From: JANNHK01 sp034408875
Lineage (GTDB): Bacteria; Actinomycetota; Acidimicrobiia; IMCC26256; PALSA-610
DNA: 10,232 nucleotides
Reading direction: 5' to 3'
NCBI GenBank assembly: GCA_034408875.1
Contig: JAWXCJ010000381.1
Coordinates: forward strand, 1 to 10,232
The position numbers and the translations under genes were made by a program. Each line of letters begins with the position of its first letter. The stretch's first letter is position 1. This document shows, one piece after another, positions 1 to 6,873 of this stretch. Below the pieces are notes generated by a model. The model was not told where the DNA came from and did no database searches. It saw only the letters and a list, made by a program, of their open reading frames with translations.

Positions 1-1142
1 CGAACAACCAGTCCCGCACGCCGGTTCCGAACGTGATCAACGGCGACTGGCAGTTCGGCTCGAACTTCCAGCTGACCTTCAACGTGGCCGGCAACTACTA
101 CTTCAACTCGATCAAGACCGCGAACGGCGCCAAGATCAATGCCGTTCCGGGTGTGAAGATCTACGTCTGTGACTTCGCCCAGTTCGGCACCGTCGACGTG
201 TTGCCGACAACGCTGGTCTCGGCCGACCTGTACCTCGAGGTGCAGGGCACCGACCAGGTCAACGCCTTCCGCGGTGGCGGGAACACCGACTGGATCGGCG
301 ACATCTTTGCGCCGAACGGCGGCATCCACATCGGGAGCGGTGGTTCGGTTGCGTCGTTCGTCGGTCACCTTCACGCGGGTGGCGTCGTCGACATCGAACA
401 CGGTGTCAACGGAGTCGGCCCGGGTGGCGGCCAGACGCAAAACCCCGGCGGCGTCAAGGACGCAACGCTCTCGCACGGTGCGAAGAACGAGAACAACGGC
501 GCCAACCTGTCGCTGTGGGTCAAGAACCAGATCGCCGGCGTCGTCGGATTCGACGCCAAGCTGATCAACCCAGCGGCCGTACAGACCGCGACGTTGCGTC
601 TGACTGTGTGTTACACGCCGGGCAACCTCACGTGGTGCCCGACGCCGTCGAACAACTGGCCGGCCGCCGGCGGACGCGACCACGTCTCACGCCTCGTCGA
701 CGGCTGGGAGCGGTGGGGCAGCGGGTTCCCGAACCCGACCAACACCCCGCCCGAGGGCAACGGGAACAACATCCCGATCAAGAACAACCCTCGCGGTAAC
801 GGCGCGGGTGTGACCTGGAACTGCGCGATCGACACCGATATCGCAGACGAAGGACGCGACTGCCCAGGTTCCGATTTCTGGAACGCCGGTCTGCTCACTG
901 AGGGACCGAGCGTCCAGTCAACGACGCTGCTCACGAACAACATGGCGAACGGAACCGTCGTCGATTTCGACGTCACCGCGTTCGTCCAGCAGGGTCTTGG
1001 GCCGCTCGACACGACGTTCATGTCGTTCTTCATCCGCAAGGAGCCCAACACCGGTTCGGGTGAAATCTTCTACTACTCGAACGAAGGCGCGGCGTTGGCG
1101 GGCAACCCCGCGTTCGCTCCGCAGCTGATCATCACGCCGTAA
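1..1142 (+). CDS. Secreted/surface protein C-terminal part: DUF7305-like region plus DNRLRE-like domain (5' partial)
   Basis: The frame is open from base 3 at the left edge (about 379 residues visible), so the true start and any signal peptide lie outside. GTG codons such as the one at 33 are internal. The first 135 or so residues contain a GNYYF motif and then TDWIGDIFAPNGGIHIGSGG. This is the 'build, then place an APN on a glycine-rich turn' pattern of DUF7305-like beta-solenoid regions found in actinobacterial surface and pilus-associated proteins. A glycine-rich linker (GPGGGQTQNPGG) leads to a C-terminal domain resembling DNRLRE/CBM96-type beta-sandwiches: ATLRLTV, a GVTWNC segment, VVDFDVTAFVQQGL, and a terminal FYYSNEG...APQLIITP. 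Five cysteines suggest an exported protein. The protein ends with no LPXTG motif or C-terminal membrane segment, so any anchor must be N-terminal. Role unknown; adhesion or carbohydrate binding is a guess. The fold assignments are by eye. Confidence 0.8.
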   Translation, partial: NNQSRTPVPNVINGDWQFGSNFQLTFNVAGNYYFNSIKTANGAKINAVPGVKIYVCDFAQFGTVDVLPTTLVSADLYLEVQGTDQVNAFRGGGNTDWIGDIFAPNGGIHIGSGGSVASFVGHLHAGGVVDIEHGVNGVGPGGGQTQNPGGVKDATLSHGAKNENNGANLSLWVKNQIAGVVGFDAKLINPAAVQTATLRLTVCYTPGNLTWCPTPSNNWPAAGGRDHVSRLVDGWERWGSGFPNPTNTPPEGNGNNIPIKNNPRGNGAGVTWNCAIDTDIADEGRDCPGSDFWNAGLLTEGPSVQSTTLLTNNMANGTVVDFDVTAFVQQGLGPLDTTFMSFFIRKEPNTGSGEIFYYSNEGAALAGNPAFAPQLIITP

Positions 1143-1149
1143 GGCGTGG

Positions 1150-1209
1150 TCGTTGTCCCGGTGCCGAGCGGCCTACCGCTCGGCACCGGACGACGAATGG
1201 TTCGTCGTC
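1150..1209 (+). terminator. Strong GC-rich hairpin terminator with a competing second hairpin
   Basis: Eight bases after the TAA of the surface-protein gene, CCGGTGCCGAGCGG (1158-1171) pairs perfectly with 1176-1189 around a CCTA loop. With C1157 bulged, 1150-1156 pairs further with 1190-1196 (one G-U), giving about 21 bp in total. The segment 1189-1197 can instead pair with TTCGTCGTC (1201-1209) around a TGG loop. There is no U-tract, which is common for actinobacterial terminators. Confidence 0.75.
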
Positions 1210-1342
1210 TCGCCGTCGCAGATCCGCGGCGCGCTCGCAGATGCGAACGACAGTCGGTTCGACGGTAGCACCGCCGCGCGCACGCTTCGTGGCTCTTGCG
1301 CACGAATCGGAAATGCTTGTAATCGGGGCGCGCGCCAGCCAA

Positions 1343-1348
1343 CATCGT
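1343..1348 (+). promoter_or_regulatory. Candidate -10 element for a leaderless DUF3263 transcript
   Basis: CATCGT lies six bases before the ATG at 1355 and matches the two most conserved positions of an actinobacterial TANNNT -10. An alternative promoter is TTGCGC (1296-1301), 16 bp, then TGTAAT (1318-1323), which would leave a leader of roughly 25 nt. I cannot choose between them. Confidence 0.3.
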
Positions 1349-1354
1349 CGCCTG

Positions 1355-1612
1355 ATGGGCCTCACGAAGCGCGAACGAGAGATGATCGATTTCGAGCGCG
1401 AGTGGTGGCAGGCGGAGGGTCGCAAGGACGACGGCATCCGCGCCCGCTTCGGTCGCGCGCCGAGCAGCTACTACCGCGCCCTGCAAGCGGTCCTCGATCG
1501 TGACGACGTGGCGGCGTACGACCCGCTGACCGTCAAACGGCTTCGCCGCCAGCGCGACGAGCGCCGCCGGAACCGCATCGAGGGTCGCCGCGCCGACCCG
1601 GGTACCCGCTAA
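1355..1612 (+). CDS. DUF3263 family protein
   Basis: A small basic protein of 85 residues. It begins MGLTKREREMIDFEREWW and continues with IRARFGRAPSSYYRALQAVLD and DPLTVKRLRRQRDERRRNR, which is the DUF3263 pattern of short actinobacterial proteins. The C-terminus is rich in arginine. The central part looks helix-turn-helix-like, so nucleic-acid binding is possible but unproven. I chose ATG 1355 because the conserved domain starts there. In-frame ATGs at 1313 and 1241 would add non-conserved residues. No clear Shine-Dalgarno sequence is present. The gene is 46 bp upstream of a LytR_C gene in the same direction. The same pair occurs in Mycobacterium tuberculosis as Rv0430-Rv0431, which supports both calls and suggests a link to the cell envelope. 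Confidence 0.85.
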   Translation: MGLTKREREMIDFEREWWQAEGRKDDGIRARFGRAPSSYYRALQAVLDRDDVAAYDPLTVKRLRRQRDERRRNRIEGRRADPGTR

Positions 1613-1646
1613 TCGCGCGAGTCCGGCACCGCATCGCCCGACCGGG

Positions 1647-1652
1647 CAGAAT
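1647..1652 (+). promoter_or_regulatory. Candidate -10 element for a leaderless LytR_C transcript
   Basis: CAGAAT is followed by exactly six bases and then ATG 1659. Positions 2 and 6 match TANNNT, and no Shine-Dalgarno sequence is visible, as expected for a transcript starting at the A of the ATG. Cotranscription with the gene upstream is also possible. Confidence 0.35.
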
Positions 1653-1658
1653 GTCGCC

Positions 1659-2204
1659 ATGAGCCGGCAAATGGGTGGCCGTGGAAACGGCGGCAATGTG
1701 GCGCGGGGGGCGGGATTCGCCGCGGCCAAAGGGGCAGGCCTCATCGGTCTGGCCGTTGTCATCGGCTTCGTGCTGCTGCAAGTCGTCGACGACGGATCGG
1801 AACCGGCGGTCGAGGCCGAAGGGAATTCGGACACGACGACGACCGTTCCGGCGGCCGAGGGCGACGACGACGACACGACCGACACGACCGCCGCCACCGC
1901 AGAGCTGACACCTGACCAGCTCAACGTCCTCGTACTCAACGGCAGTGCGCCACCGGGCTCGGCCGGTTCGATGTCGGACGCGCTGCTCCAGGCCGGCTAC
2001 ACGAACCAGGGCGAGCCGTCCGACTGGGTCGACCACGAGCAGACCGGCAACGTCGTGGTGTGCAAGGAAGGGCTCGACCGTGAGGCCTCGTCCTTGGCCG
2101 TCGCCGTCGGCGCCGGCACGTTGGTAGAGCCGTTCCCCGATCCGGTACCTCCCGGCTCCGACGAGTCGAACTGCGTCGTAGTCGTCGGCGCCGCGGCCAC
2201 CTAG
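1659..2204 (+). CDS. LytR_C domain membrane-anchored envelope protein (VirR/Cei-like)
   Basis: 181 residues. A short basic, glycine-rich N-terminus (1-24) precedes one hydrophobic helix (about 25-43, GLIGLAVVIGFVLLQVV). Next is an acidic, threonine-rich linker (about 44-85, with runs of D and T). The C-terminal domain (about 87-178) starts LNVLVLNGSAPPGSAGSMSDALLQAGY, which is characteristic of LytR_C. This layout predicts a single-pass protein with the LytR_C domain outside the membrane. Cys135 and Cys172 could form a disulfide. Proteins of this type in mycobacteria (Rv0431 VirR, Cei) affect envelope integrity and vesicle release. A similar role here is inferred from domain and synteny. The stop codon TAG 2202-2204 lies inside the first unit of a 22-bp tandem repeat. 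Confidence 0.85.
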   Translation: MSRQMGGRGNGGNVARGAGFAAAKGAGLIGLAVVIGFVLLQVVDDGSEPAVEAEGNSDTTTTVPAAEGDDDDTTDTTAATAELTPDQLNVLVLNGSAPPGSAGSMSDALLQAGYTNQGEPSDWVDHEQTGNVVVCKEGLDREASSLAVAVGAGTLVEPFPDPVPPGSDESNCVVVVGAAAT

Positions 2205-2286
2205 AAACGGCGCCGCGGCCACCTAGAAACGGCGCCGCGGCCACCTAGAAACGGCGCCGCGGCCACCTAGAAACGGCGCCGTGGTC
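2186..2286. repeat. 22-bp tandem repeat, four full copies and a partial fifth
   Basis: Units at 2186-2207, 2208-2229, 2230-2251 and 2252-2273 are identical. A fifth, partial copy (2274-2286) differs by two C-to-T changes (2282, 2285). Each unit begins CGGCGCCGCGGCC and ends ACCTAGAAA. It therefore contains a self-complementary CGGCGCCG and the TAG that serves as stop codon of the LytR_C gene in copy one. Copies two to five are downstream of that stop and non-coding on this strand. Confidence 0.95.
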
Positions 2287-2301
2287 GGCGCCGCCTAGGT
2301 G
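2264..2301. terminator. Bidirectional hairpin terminator between convergent genes
   Basis: CACCTAG (2264-2270) pairs with CTAGGTG (2295-2301). Inside it CGGCGCCG (2274-2281) pairs with CGGCGCCG (2286-2293) around a TGGT loop, leaving AAA and C as the only unpaired bases. The right arm contains the TAG stop of the minus-strand M20 gene (2295-2297). The left arm is the stop-bearing end of the last full 22-bp repeat. Confidence 0.75.
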
Positions 2302-3431
2302 AGCAGGCGATCGCGCGCGGGGCCGGTGGCGATGTCGATCGCGGTCCACGCCATTCCGAGCGAACCTTCGAGTACGGCGCGGTCGGCCGACGCGTTGATG
2401 CACGCGGCCGCGAACTCGGCCTGGTGATTCACGGCACCCGCGCTCTCGACCGCGATGCACGGGTGAATCGAAGGAATCTCGAGCGACACGTTGCCCATGT
2501 CTGTGGAGAATGTCATCTCGCCGCCGGGTGTCGGCGCCCGGCCGAGGGCGGCGTCGTTGGCCCGATACAGCTCGACCAGGTCGAGGTCGTGTTCCATGTG
2601 CGCGTACACGGGCGCGACATCCTCGACCGACAGTGTCGCACCCGTTGCCAGCGCGCCCGCTTCGAAACACCGGTGCACGCGGGGCCGCAACGCAGCGAGT
2701 TCGGTCTCGGTCGTCGCCCGTGTCATCCATCGTCCCGACGTTTCGTTCGGCACGACGTTCGCGGCGTCGCCGCCGTGGGTGACGATGCCGTGGACCTGGT
2801 CGCCCGGCTGCAGGTGCTGGCGCAGCAGGCCGATCGCGACCTGGGCGATGGTGAGGGCATCGGCCGCGTTGATCCCGAGCTGCGGCGCCGCGGCCGCGTG
2901 CGACTCGCGGCCGTGGTAGCGCACGTCGAAGTGGGCGACGGCGCTCACGCGCGGGACGGGGTCTTCGTAGGGGGCGGGGTGCACCATCATCGCCGCGTGC
3001 ACGCCGGCGAACGCGCCGCGTTCGAGCATGAACACCTTGCCGCCGCCGCCCTCCTCGGCGGGTGTGCCGAGTACGTGGATCGTGAGCCCGAGCTCGTCGA
3101 CGAGCGGCGCGAGCGCGAGAGCCGCGCCGACCGCGGTGGCCGCGATGATGTTGTGCCCGCACGCATGACCGATCGCGGGGAGCGCGTCGTACTCGGCACA
3201 GATGGCCAGGTGCAACGGCCCGTTCCCGATCACGCATTCGAACGCGGTCGGGAGCTCGTACGCGCCGTGGTCGACGGTCAGGCCCGCGTCGGAAAGCAGG
3301 CCCGCGGTCCACGCGCTGGACTCGACCTCTTCGAACTTCAACTCGGGCGTCGCGTGGATCCGGTGGCTGAGCGCGACGAGATCGGTCTCGTATCGGGAGA
3401 CGTGTGCGCGCGCGGCCGCTTTCGGGTCCAT
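2295..3431 (-). CDS. M20 family metallo-amidohydrolase (PM20D2/ACY1L2-like dipeptidase)
   Basis: 378 residues, a usual length for the family. The sequence CAEYDALPAIGHACGHN (78-94) is the hallmark of the M20 subgroup that includes PM20D2 and bacterial AbgB-like proteins. C91 and H93 are likely metal ligands. GTPAEEGGGGK (122-132) supplies the catalytic and metal-binding glutamates (E126, E127). Further ligands are probably H151 and H336 (NHQAEF). HGRESHAAAAP (173-183) begins the lid/dimerisation domain. Such enzymes hydrolyse amide bonds of dipeptides or N-acyl amino acids in the cytoplasm; the substrate cannot be read from the sequence. ATG 3431 is chosen because MDPKAAARAH precedes the conserved start and a -10-like GACGCT lies six bases upstream. 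A longer frame upstream would run into otsB. It starts divergently from otsB, 17 bp away. Confidence 0.9.
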   Translation of the reverse strand: MDPKAAARAHVSRYETDLVALSHRIHATPELKFEEVESSAWTAGLLSDAGLTVDHGAYELPTAFECVIGNGPLHLAICAEYDALPAIGHACGHNIIAATAVGAALALAPLVDELGLTIHVLGTPAEEGGGGKVFMLERGAFAGVHAAMMVHPAPYEDPVPRVSAVAHFDVRYHGRESHAAAAPQLGINAADALTIAQVAIGLLRQHLQPGDQVHGIVTHGGDAANVVPNETSGRWMTRATTETELAALRPRVHRCFEAGALATGATLSVEDVAPVYAHMEHDLDLVELYRANDAALGRAPTPGGEMTFSTDMGNVSLEIPSIHPCIAVESAGAVNHQAEFAAACINASADRAVLEGSLGMAWTAIDIATGPARDRLLT

Positions 3432-3436
3432 GCGGG

Positions 3437-3442
3437 TAGCGT
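3437..3442 (+). promoter_or_regulatory. -10 element of leaderless otsB
   Basis: TAGCGT fits TANNNT exactly and is followed by six bases and the GTG start at 3449, placing the transcript start at or next to the start codon. No Shine-Dalgarno sequence is needed or seen. It overlaps the opposing -10 of the M20 gene. Confidence 0.5.
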
Positions 3443-3443
3443 C
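3438..3443 (-). promoter_or_regulatory. Candidate -10 element of the M20 amidohydrolase gene
   Basis: Read on the minus strand this is GACGCT, six bases before ATG 3431. Positions 2 and 6 match TANNNT, the first position does not. It is offset by one base from the otsB -10, so both promoters sit in the 17-bp divergent gap. Confidence 0.35.
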
Positions 3444-3448
3444 GCAGG

Positions 3449-4237
3449 GTGCTCGACGTGGATGCAACGATTTCCGCGATTGCGGCGAATCCCCTCGCCA
3501 CCGTGTTCCTGTTCGACTTCGACGGCACCGTCTCACCCATCGTCGAGCACCCGGCCGATGCCCGGCCCCACCCCGAGGTCGTCGCGCTCGTACGCGAACT
3601 GGTGGAGCGACTCGGCCGGGTCGGCATCGTCAGTGGGCGTTCGATCTCGTTCCTTGCCGAACAGCTCCCGATCCCCGGGCTCGCGTACGCGGGCTTGTAC
3701 GGGCTCGAGACCCGGGAACCGGGTGGCGAGCGGCGTATCGACCCGCGCGTCGAGGCGTACCTCGACGTCGTGGAAACCGCCGCGGTCGAAGCCGAGGCGC
3801 GCCTGCCGGGCGTGCTCGTCGAGCGCAAGGACGGCGTCAGCGTGACCATGCACTGGCGCATGACGCCCGAGCGCGCGGCCGAGATCAAAGCAGTCGCCAC
3901 CGAACTCGGGGAACGGCTGGGACTCGACGCGCCCCAGCGCGGGCGCATGGCCGTCGAGCTGCGCCCACCCGTGCCGGTCGACAAGGGCACGACGGTCCGG
4001 GCGATGATCGACGGCTACGACGTCGCAGTGTTCGCCGGTGACGACGCCGGCGATCTCGCCGCGTTCGACGCGCTGGCGCGGGCCGAGGCCGACGGCGTGG
4101 TGACGCACGGCATCCGTGTCGGCGTGATGTCAACGGACGCACCGGAAGCGTTGGCGGCGAGCGTCGATTTCGTGGTCGACGGTCCCGAAGGGTTCGTCGC
4201 GTTCCTACGAAGTGTGGTCGCCGGCTTGCGCGAGTAG
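3449..4237 (+). CDS. otsB: Trehalose-6-phosphate phosphatase
   Basis: 262 residues, typical for OtsB. It dephosphorylates trehalose-6-phosphate to trehalose in the cytosol, the second step of the OtsA-OtsB route. HAD-superfamily motifs are all present: motif I LFDFDGTVSPI with nucleophile D23 and acid/base D25; motif II SGR (62-64); motif III lysine K179 in VDKGT; motif IV GDDAGD with D198, D199 and D202. The GTG start at 3449 is supported by a perfect -10-like TAGCGT six bases upstream; GTG 3458 is an alternative. The gene starts 17 bp from the divergent M20 gene. Its last 33 bp overlap the 3' end of the convergent otsA. Having otsB face otsA rather than share an operon with it is unusual. 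Confidence 0.93.
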   Translation: MLDVDATISAIAANPLATVFLFDFDGTVSPIVEHPADARPHPEVVALVRELVERLGRVGIVSGRSISFLAEQLPIPGLAYAGLYGLETREPGGERRIDPRVEAYLDVVETAAVEAEARLPGVLVERKDGVSVTMHWRMTPERAAEIKAVATELGERLGLDAPQRGRMAVELRPPVPVDKGTTVRAMIDGYDVAVFAGDDAGDLAAFDALARAEADGVVTHGIRVGVMSTDAPEALAASVDFVVDGPEGFVAFLRSVVAGLRE

Positions 4238-5587
4238 GTCGTCGAGCCAGTGGCGCGGGGTCCGGGCGACGGCGAGCGTGCGCAGCCGCGCGGCCATCGC
4301 AGCGCGTTCGCCTCGCGGCATGGCGAGCGCGTCGTCGAGCGCGACGGCCATCTGCTCGATGTCGAACGGATGCACGGGTAACACCGCCGATCGGAGCTCG
4401 TCGTAGGCACCGGCTTCGCGCGACAGGCACACGACGCCGTCGCGCCGGTTCAGGGCGGGACCTTCCTTCGCCACGAGGTTGAGGCCGTCGCGGATCGGGT
4501 TGACGAACAGGACGTCGTAGCGCTGGAGCCCGGCGATCGAGCGGGCGAAGTCGTCGCCCTGGTCGAGGATGATGGGCGTCCAGTCACGTGTGGCCCATCG
4601 TTCGTTGACGCGCGCGACGACTTGTTCGACTTCGTTTGCGTACGCGAGGTACTCCGGCAGCCCCTGGCGGGAGGCGTAGACCATGGCGACGAACACGACT
4701 CGACCGCGCACTCCCGGGCGGGCTTCGAGCAGCCGGTCGTACGCCAGGAATCCGCGCACGATGTTCTTCGACGGTTCGACTCGATCGGTGCGCAGGATGA
4801 CGAGGCGCTCGCCGACCCGGTCCGCGAGCGCCGCGGCTCGGTCGCGTGCGTCGCTGCTCGCGGCGGTCTCCTCCAGGGCCTCGACGTCCGGGCCGAGGCT
4901 CGCGGTGAATGGCGTGTGGACCGCGGCGCGGCGTCCGAGCAACTCTCGGGCGGAGCGTTGGTAGGCCTGCGCCCACCGCGCGGTGTGGAAGCCTGTCGGG
5001 CCGGACGCGAGTGCGCCGAGCAACTGTTCGCCGATGTCGGTCGGCAGAACGCGCGCGGTCTGCGCGTCGCAGAAGGGTGTGTGCATGAAGTGCACGATCC
5101 GCAGGTCGGGACGCTGCGCACGCAGGAGCGCGGGTACCAGTGCAAGTTGATAGTCCTGCACGAGGGCGATGTCGCCGTCGGGAGCGATATTCGCAACCGC
5201 GTCGGCGAACGCCTGGTTCACCTGCACGTACGCTTCCCACGCGTCGCGGAACCGCAGGTCGAAGCGGGGCCGCCGGGCGTGGTCGAACATGCCGTGCACG
5301 AGGAACCAGAGCACGCCGTTCGAGATGACGTCGTAGTGCATCCGGTGCACGGTCGGGTCGATGTCGATCAGGTGCAGATCGAGCCCGAGCCCCTTGGTCG
5401 CACCTTCGGCCTGCGCTTCGGTGTCGTCGGCGGTCATCGCGGCCGCCACCCAGGTCGAGTTGTGCACCGGTTCGAGCAGCAGCGGCGTGAGCGCCGAGAC
5501 CACACCGCCCGCGCCGCGTGTCGTGGTGAACGTGCCGTCGTCCTCGCGCGTGAATCGGAACGGTCCGCGATGCGAAAGGACGATCAA
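4205..5587 (-). CDS. otsA: Trehalose-6-phosphate synthase (GT20)
   Basis: 460 residues. It transfers glucose from an NDP-glucose donor to glucose-6-phosphate. GT20 features include an N-terminal LSHRGPFRF with R7; a GAGGVVSAL loop (25-33); SNGVLWFLVHGMFD; and VQDYQLALVP (Q where E. coli OtsA has H). Also visible are TDRVEPSKN with R269 and K274 (spacing as R262/K267 of E. coli OtsA), and RDGLNLVAKE with D367 and E375 (spacing as D361/E369). The start is TTG 5587, placed one base after the TGA of treT (TGA-G-TTG) and directly before the conserved IVLSHRG. Upstream residues in this frame lie inside treT and are not conserved. There is no good ribosome site, so translation is probably coupled to treT. 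The 3' end overlaps otsB by 33 bp. Confidence 0.92.
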   Translation of the reverse strand: MIVLSHRGPFRFTREDDGTFTTTRGAGGVVSALTPLLLEPVHNSTWVAAAMTADDTEAQAEGATKGLGLDLHLIDIDPTVHRMHYDVISNGVLWFLVHGMFDHARRPRFDLRFRDAWEAYVQVNQAFADAVANIAPDGDIALVQDYQLALVPALLRAQRPDLRIVHFMHTPFCDAQTARVLPTDIGEQLLGALASGPTGFHTARWAQAYQRSARELLGRRAAVHTPFTASLGPDVEALEETAASSDARDRAAALADRVGERLVILRTDRVEPSKNIVRGFLAYDRLLEARPGVRGRVVFVAMVYASRQGLPEYLAYANEVEQVVARVNERWATRDWTPIILDQGDDFARSIAGLQRYDVLFVNPIRDGLNLVAKEGPALNRRDGVVCLSREAGAYDELRSAVLPVHPFDIEQMAVALDDALAMPRGERAAMAARLRTLAVARTPRHWLDDLLAQAGDHTS

Positions 5588-5588
5588 C

Positions 5589-6836
5589 TCAACCCAACTC
5601 GCCGAAGAGTCGCAGCCAATCCTCGAGCTCGCGCGTCGAGAGGAAGTTCTTCCGTACGTGCTCGCGGCCGACCCGGCCCATCTCGTCGGCTTTCTCGGGA
5701 TCGCGTAGCAGTTCGGCGGTACGGGTCGCCGCTTCCTCGACCGAGTCGACCAGGTACCCGTCGACGCCGTCTTCGATCTGCAGGGTGATACCACCGCAGC
5801 GACCGCCGACGACGGGCCGGCCCTTCCACAGGGCTTCGCTCACCGTCAGGCCGAACCCTTCGCGCAACGACTTCTGGAGCACCACCTCGGCGGCCCGTTG
5901 GAACGCGTTGATCTGCACCGAGCCGACCTGCTGGATGTTCGACAGAAGGTGGATCGAGGGATCGCCGGCGCGAGCGTCGTTCGTGAGTTCCCAGAAGTGG
6001 AAGCCCTCGGGGTCGTCGGTGGCCATCGAACCCGCGAGCACGAGCTGAAGTTTGGGGATTTCTTCGCGCACGATGCGGAAGGCTTCGATCACGCCGATCG
6101 GGTCCTTCCACGGGTCGAACCGGCTGACCTGCACCATGAGCGGGTCTTCGGCGCGCACGCCGTACCCGCGACACAACTCGTTGACGAACGGCGTCGCGAG
6201 GTCGAGGTTTTTCACCGACAGCGGGTCGATGCACGGCGGCATCTTCAGGACGCGGTCGAGTTCGAGGGTCGACGGCACGAATTCCGGCATGGTGAACACG
6301 GCCGCGTCGTATTGCTGCACGTAGGGCCGGAAGAACTCCCAGACGCTCGCGTTGGCGTCGGTGAGGTCGATGTGGCACCGCCACACCCATTTCGTGTTCT
6401 CGCGGTCCTGAGCGTGGCCGCGAATAAACTCGCGGATTGCGGCCGGCTGCGGGTCGTGGATGACGATGAAGTCGTACTCGCCCTCGATCAGTAGCGCGTT
6501 CTCGAGCACCTTCTCGAGGTAGATGCGCTCCATCGACGTGTCCCAGCCGATGTCCTGCCCTTGTAGGGCGTTGTGCACGTTCTTGGTGACCGCGAAGAAC
6601 TCGTCGCTGCCGTGGATGACCTGCCACTCGGCATCGAGCCCCACATCGCGACTCAACGCCACATGCGTCGCGAGCAGTTCGGCGACACCACCGCCGTATG
6701 CGGTCGCGTTGACATGCAGCACGCGGGCGCCCCGAAGTGGCTTCGCGAGCTCGCGAATGCGTTCGATGGTCCCCGGCTCGACCACGTCGGCGTAGTCGTC
6801 GAGCGATTTTTCGAGCAGCGGTACACGTTCGAGCAA
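5589..6836 (-). CDS. treT: Trehalose glycosyltransferring synthase TreT (GT4)
   Basis: 415 residues. TreT makes trehalose in one step from an NDP-glucose and free glucose (it is reversible in some organisms). The N-terminal Rossmann domain has VLHVNATAYGGGVAELL (39-55). It is followed by HGSDEFFAVTKNVHNALQG, a segment highly typical of the TreT family first described in Thermococcus and Pyrococcus. The C-terminal domain has VSRFDPWKDP and the retaining GT4 signature EGFGLTVSE (E326 and E334, E-x7-E). Start choice: TTG 6836 has an excellent GAGGAG ribosome site five bases upstream. A longer frame continues upstream but its residues look non-family and overlap the garK start region. It forms an operon with otsA (one-base gap) and starts divergently from garK. 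Confidence 0.92.
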   Translation of the reverse strand: MLERVPLLEKSLDDYADVVEPGTIERIRELAKPLRGARVLHVNATAYGGGVAELLATHVALSRDVGLDAEWQVIHGSDEFFAVTKNVHNALQGQDIGWDTSMERIYLEKVLENALLIEGEYDFIVIHDPQPAAIREFIRGHAQDRENTKWVWRCHIDLTDANASVWEFFRPYVQQYDAAVFTMPEFVPSTLELDRVLKMPPCIDPLSVKNLDLATPFVNELCRGYGVRAEDPLMVQVSRFDPWKDPIGVIEAFRIVREEIPKLQLVLAGSMATDDPEGFHFWELTNDARAGDPSIHLLSNIQQVGSVQINAFQRAAEVVLQKSLREGFGLTVSEALWKGRPVVGGRCGGITLQIEDGVDGYLVDSVEEAATRTAELLRDPEKADEMGRVGREHVRKNFLSTRELEDWLRLFGELG

Positions 6837-6841
6837 CGAAG

Positions 6842-6847
6842 CTCCTC
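6842..6847 (-). promoter_or_regulatory. Ribosome binding site fixing the TTG start of treT
   Basis: On the minus strand GAGGAG is separated by five bases (CTTCG) from TTG 6836. It is the strongest Shine-Dalgarno sequence at ideal spacing in the window and decides the otherwise ambiguous rare start. Confidence 0.8.
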
Positions 6848-6873
6848 GGTATGCATCGGGGGCGATTCGAGGG

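Noticed and set aside
1217..1242. Direct repeat CGCAGAT (1217-1223 and 1236-1242) upstream of the DUF3263 gene
   Set aside because: Only seven bases long with 19-bp spacing in GC-rich DNA; it could easily be chance.
1241..1354. Longer N-terminus for the DUF3263 protein starting at ATG 1241 or 1313
   Set aside because: The added residues do not resemble the family, and the conserved domain begins right after ATG 1355.
2186..2286. CRISPR-like array
   Set aside because: The 22-bp units are directly adjacent with no spacers, so this is a simple tandem repeat.
2424..3845. Plus-strand open frame of 473 codons opposite the M20 gene
   Set aside because: Antisense shadow of the M20 gene that then runs out of frame through otsB; no recognisable domain.
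2245..3990. Minus-strand open frame of 581 codons spanning the M20 and otsB region
   Set aside because: The translation is arginine-, serine- and proline-rich without family motifs. The M20 enzyme and otsB explain this stretch in other frames.
4622..5788. Plus-strand open frame of 388 codons opposite otsA
   Set aside because: Antisense shadow; otsA has all GT20 active-site motifs on the other strand.
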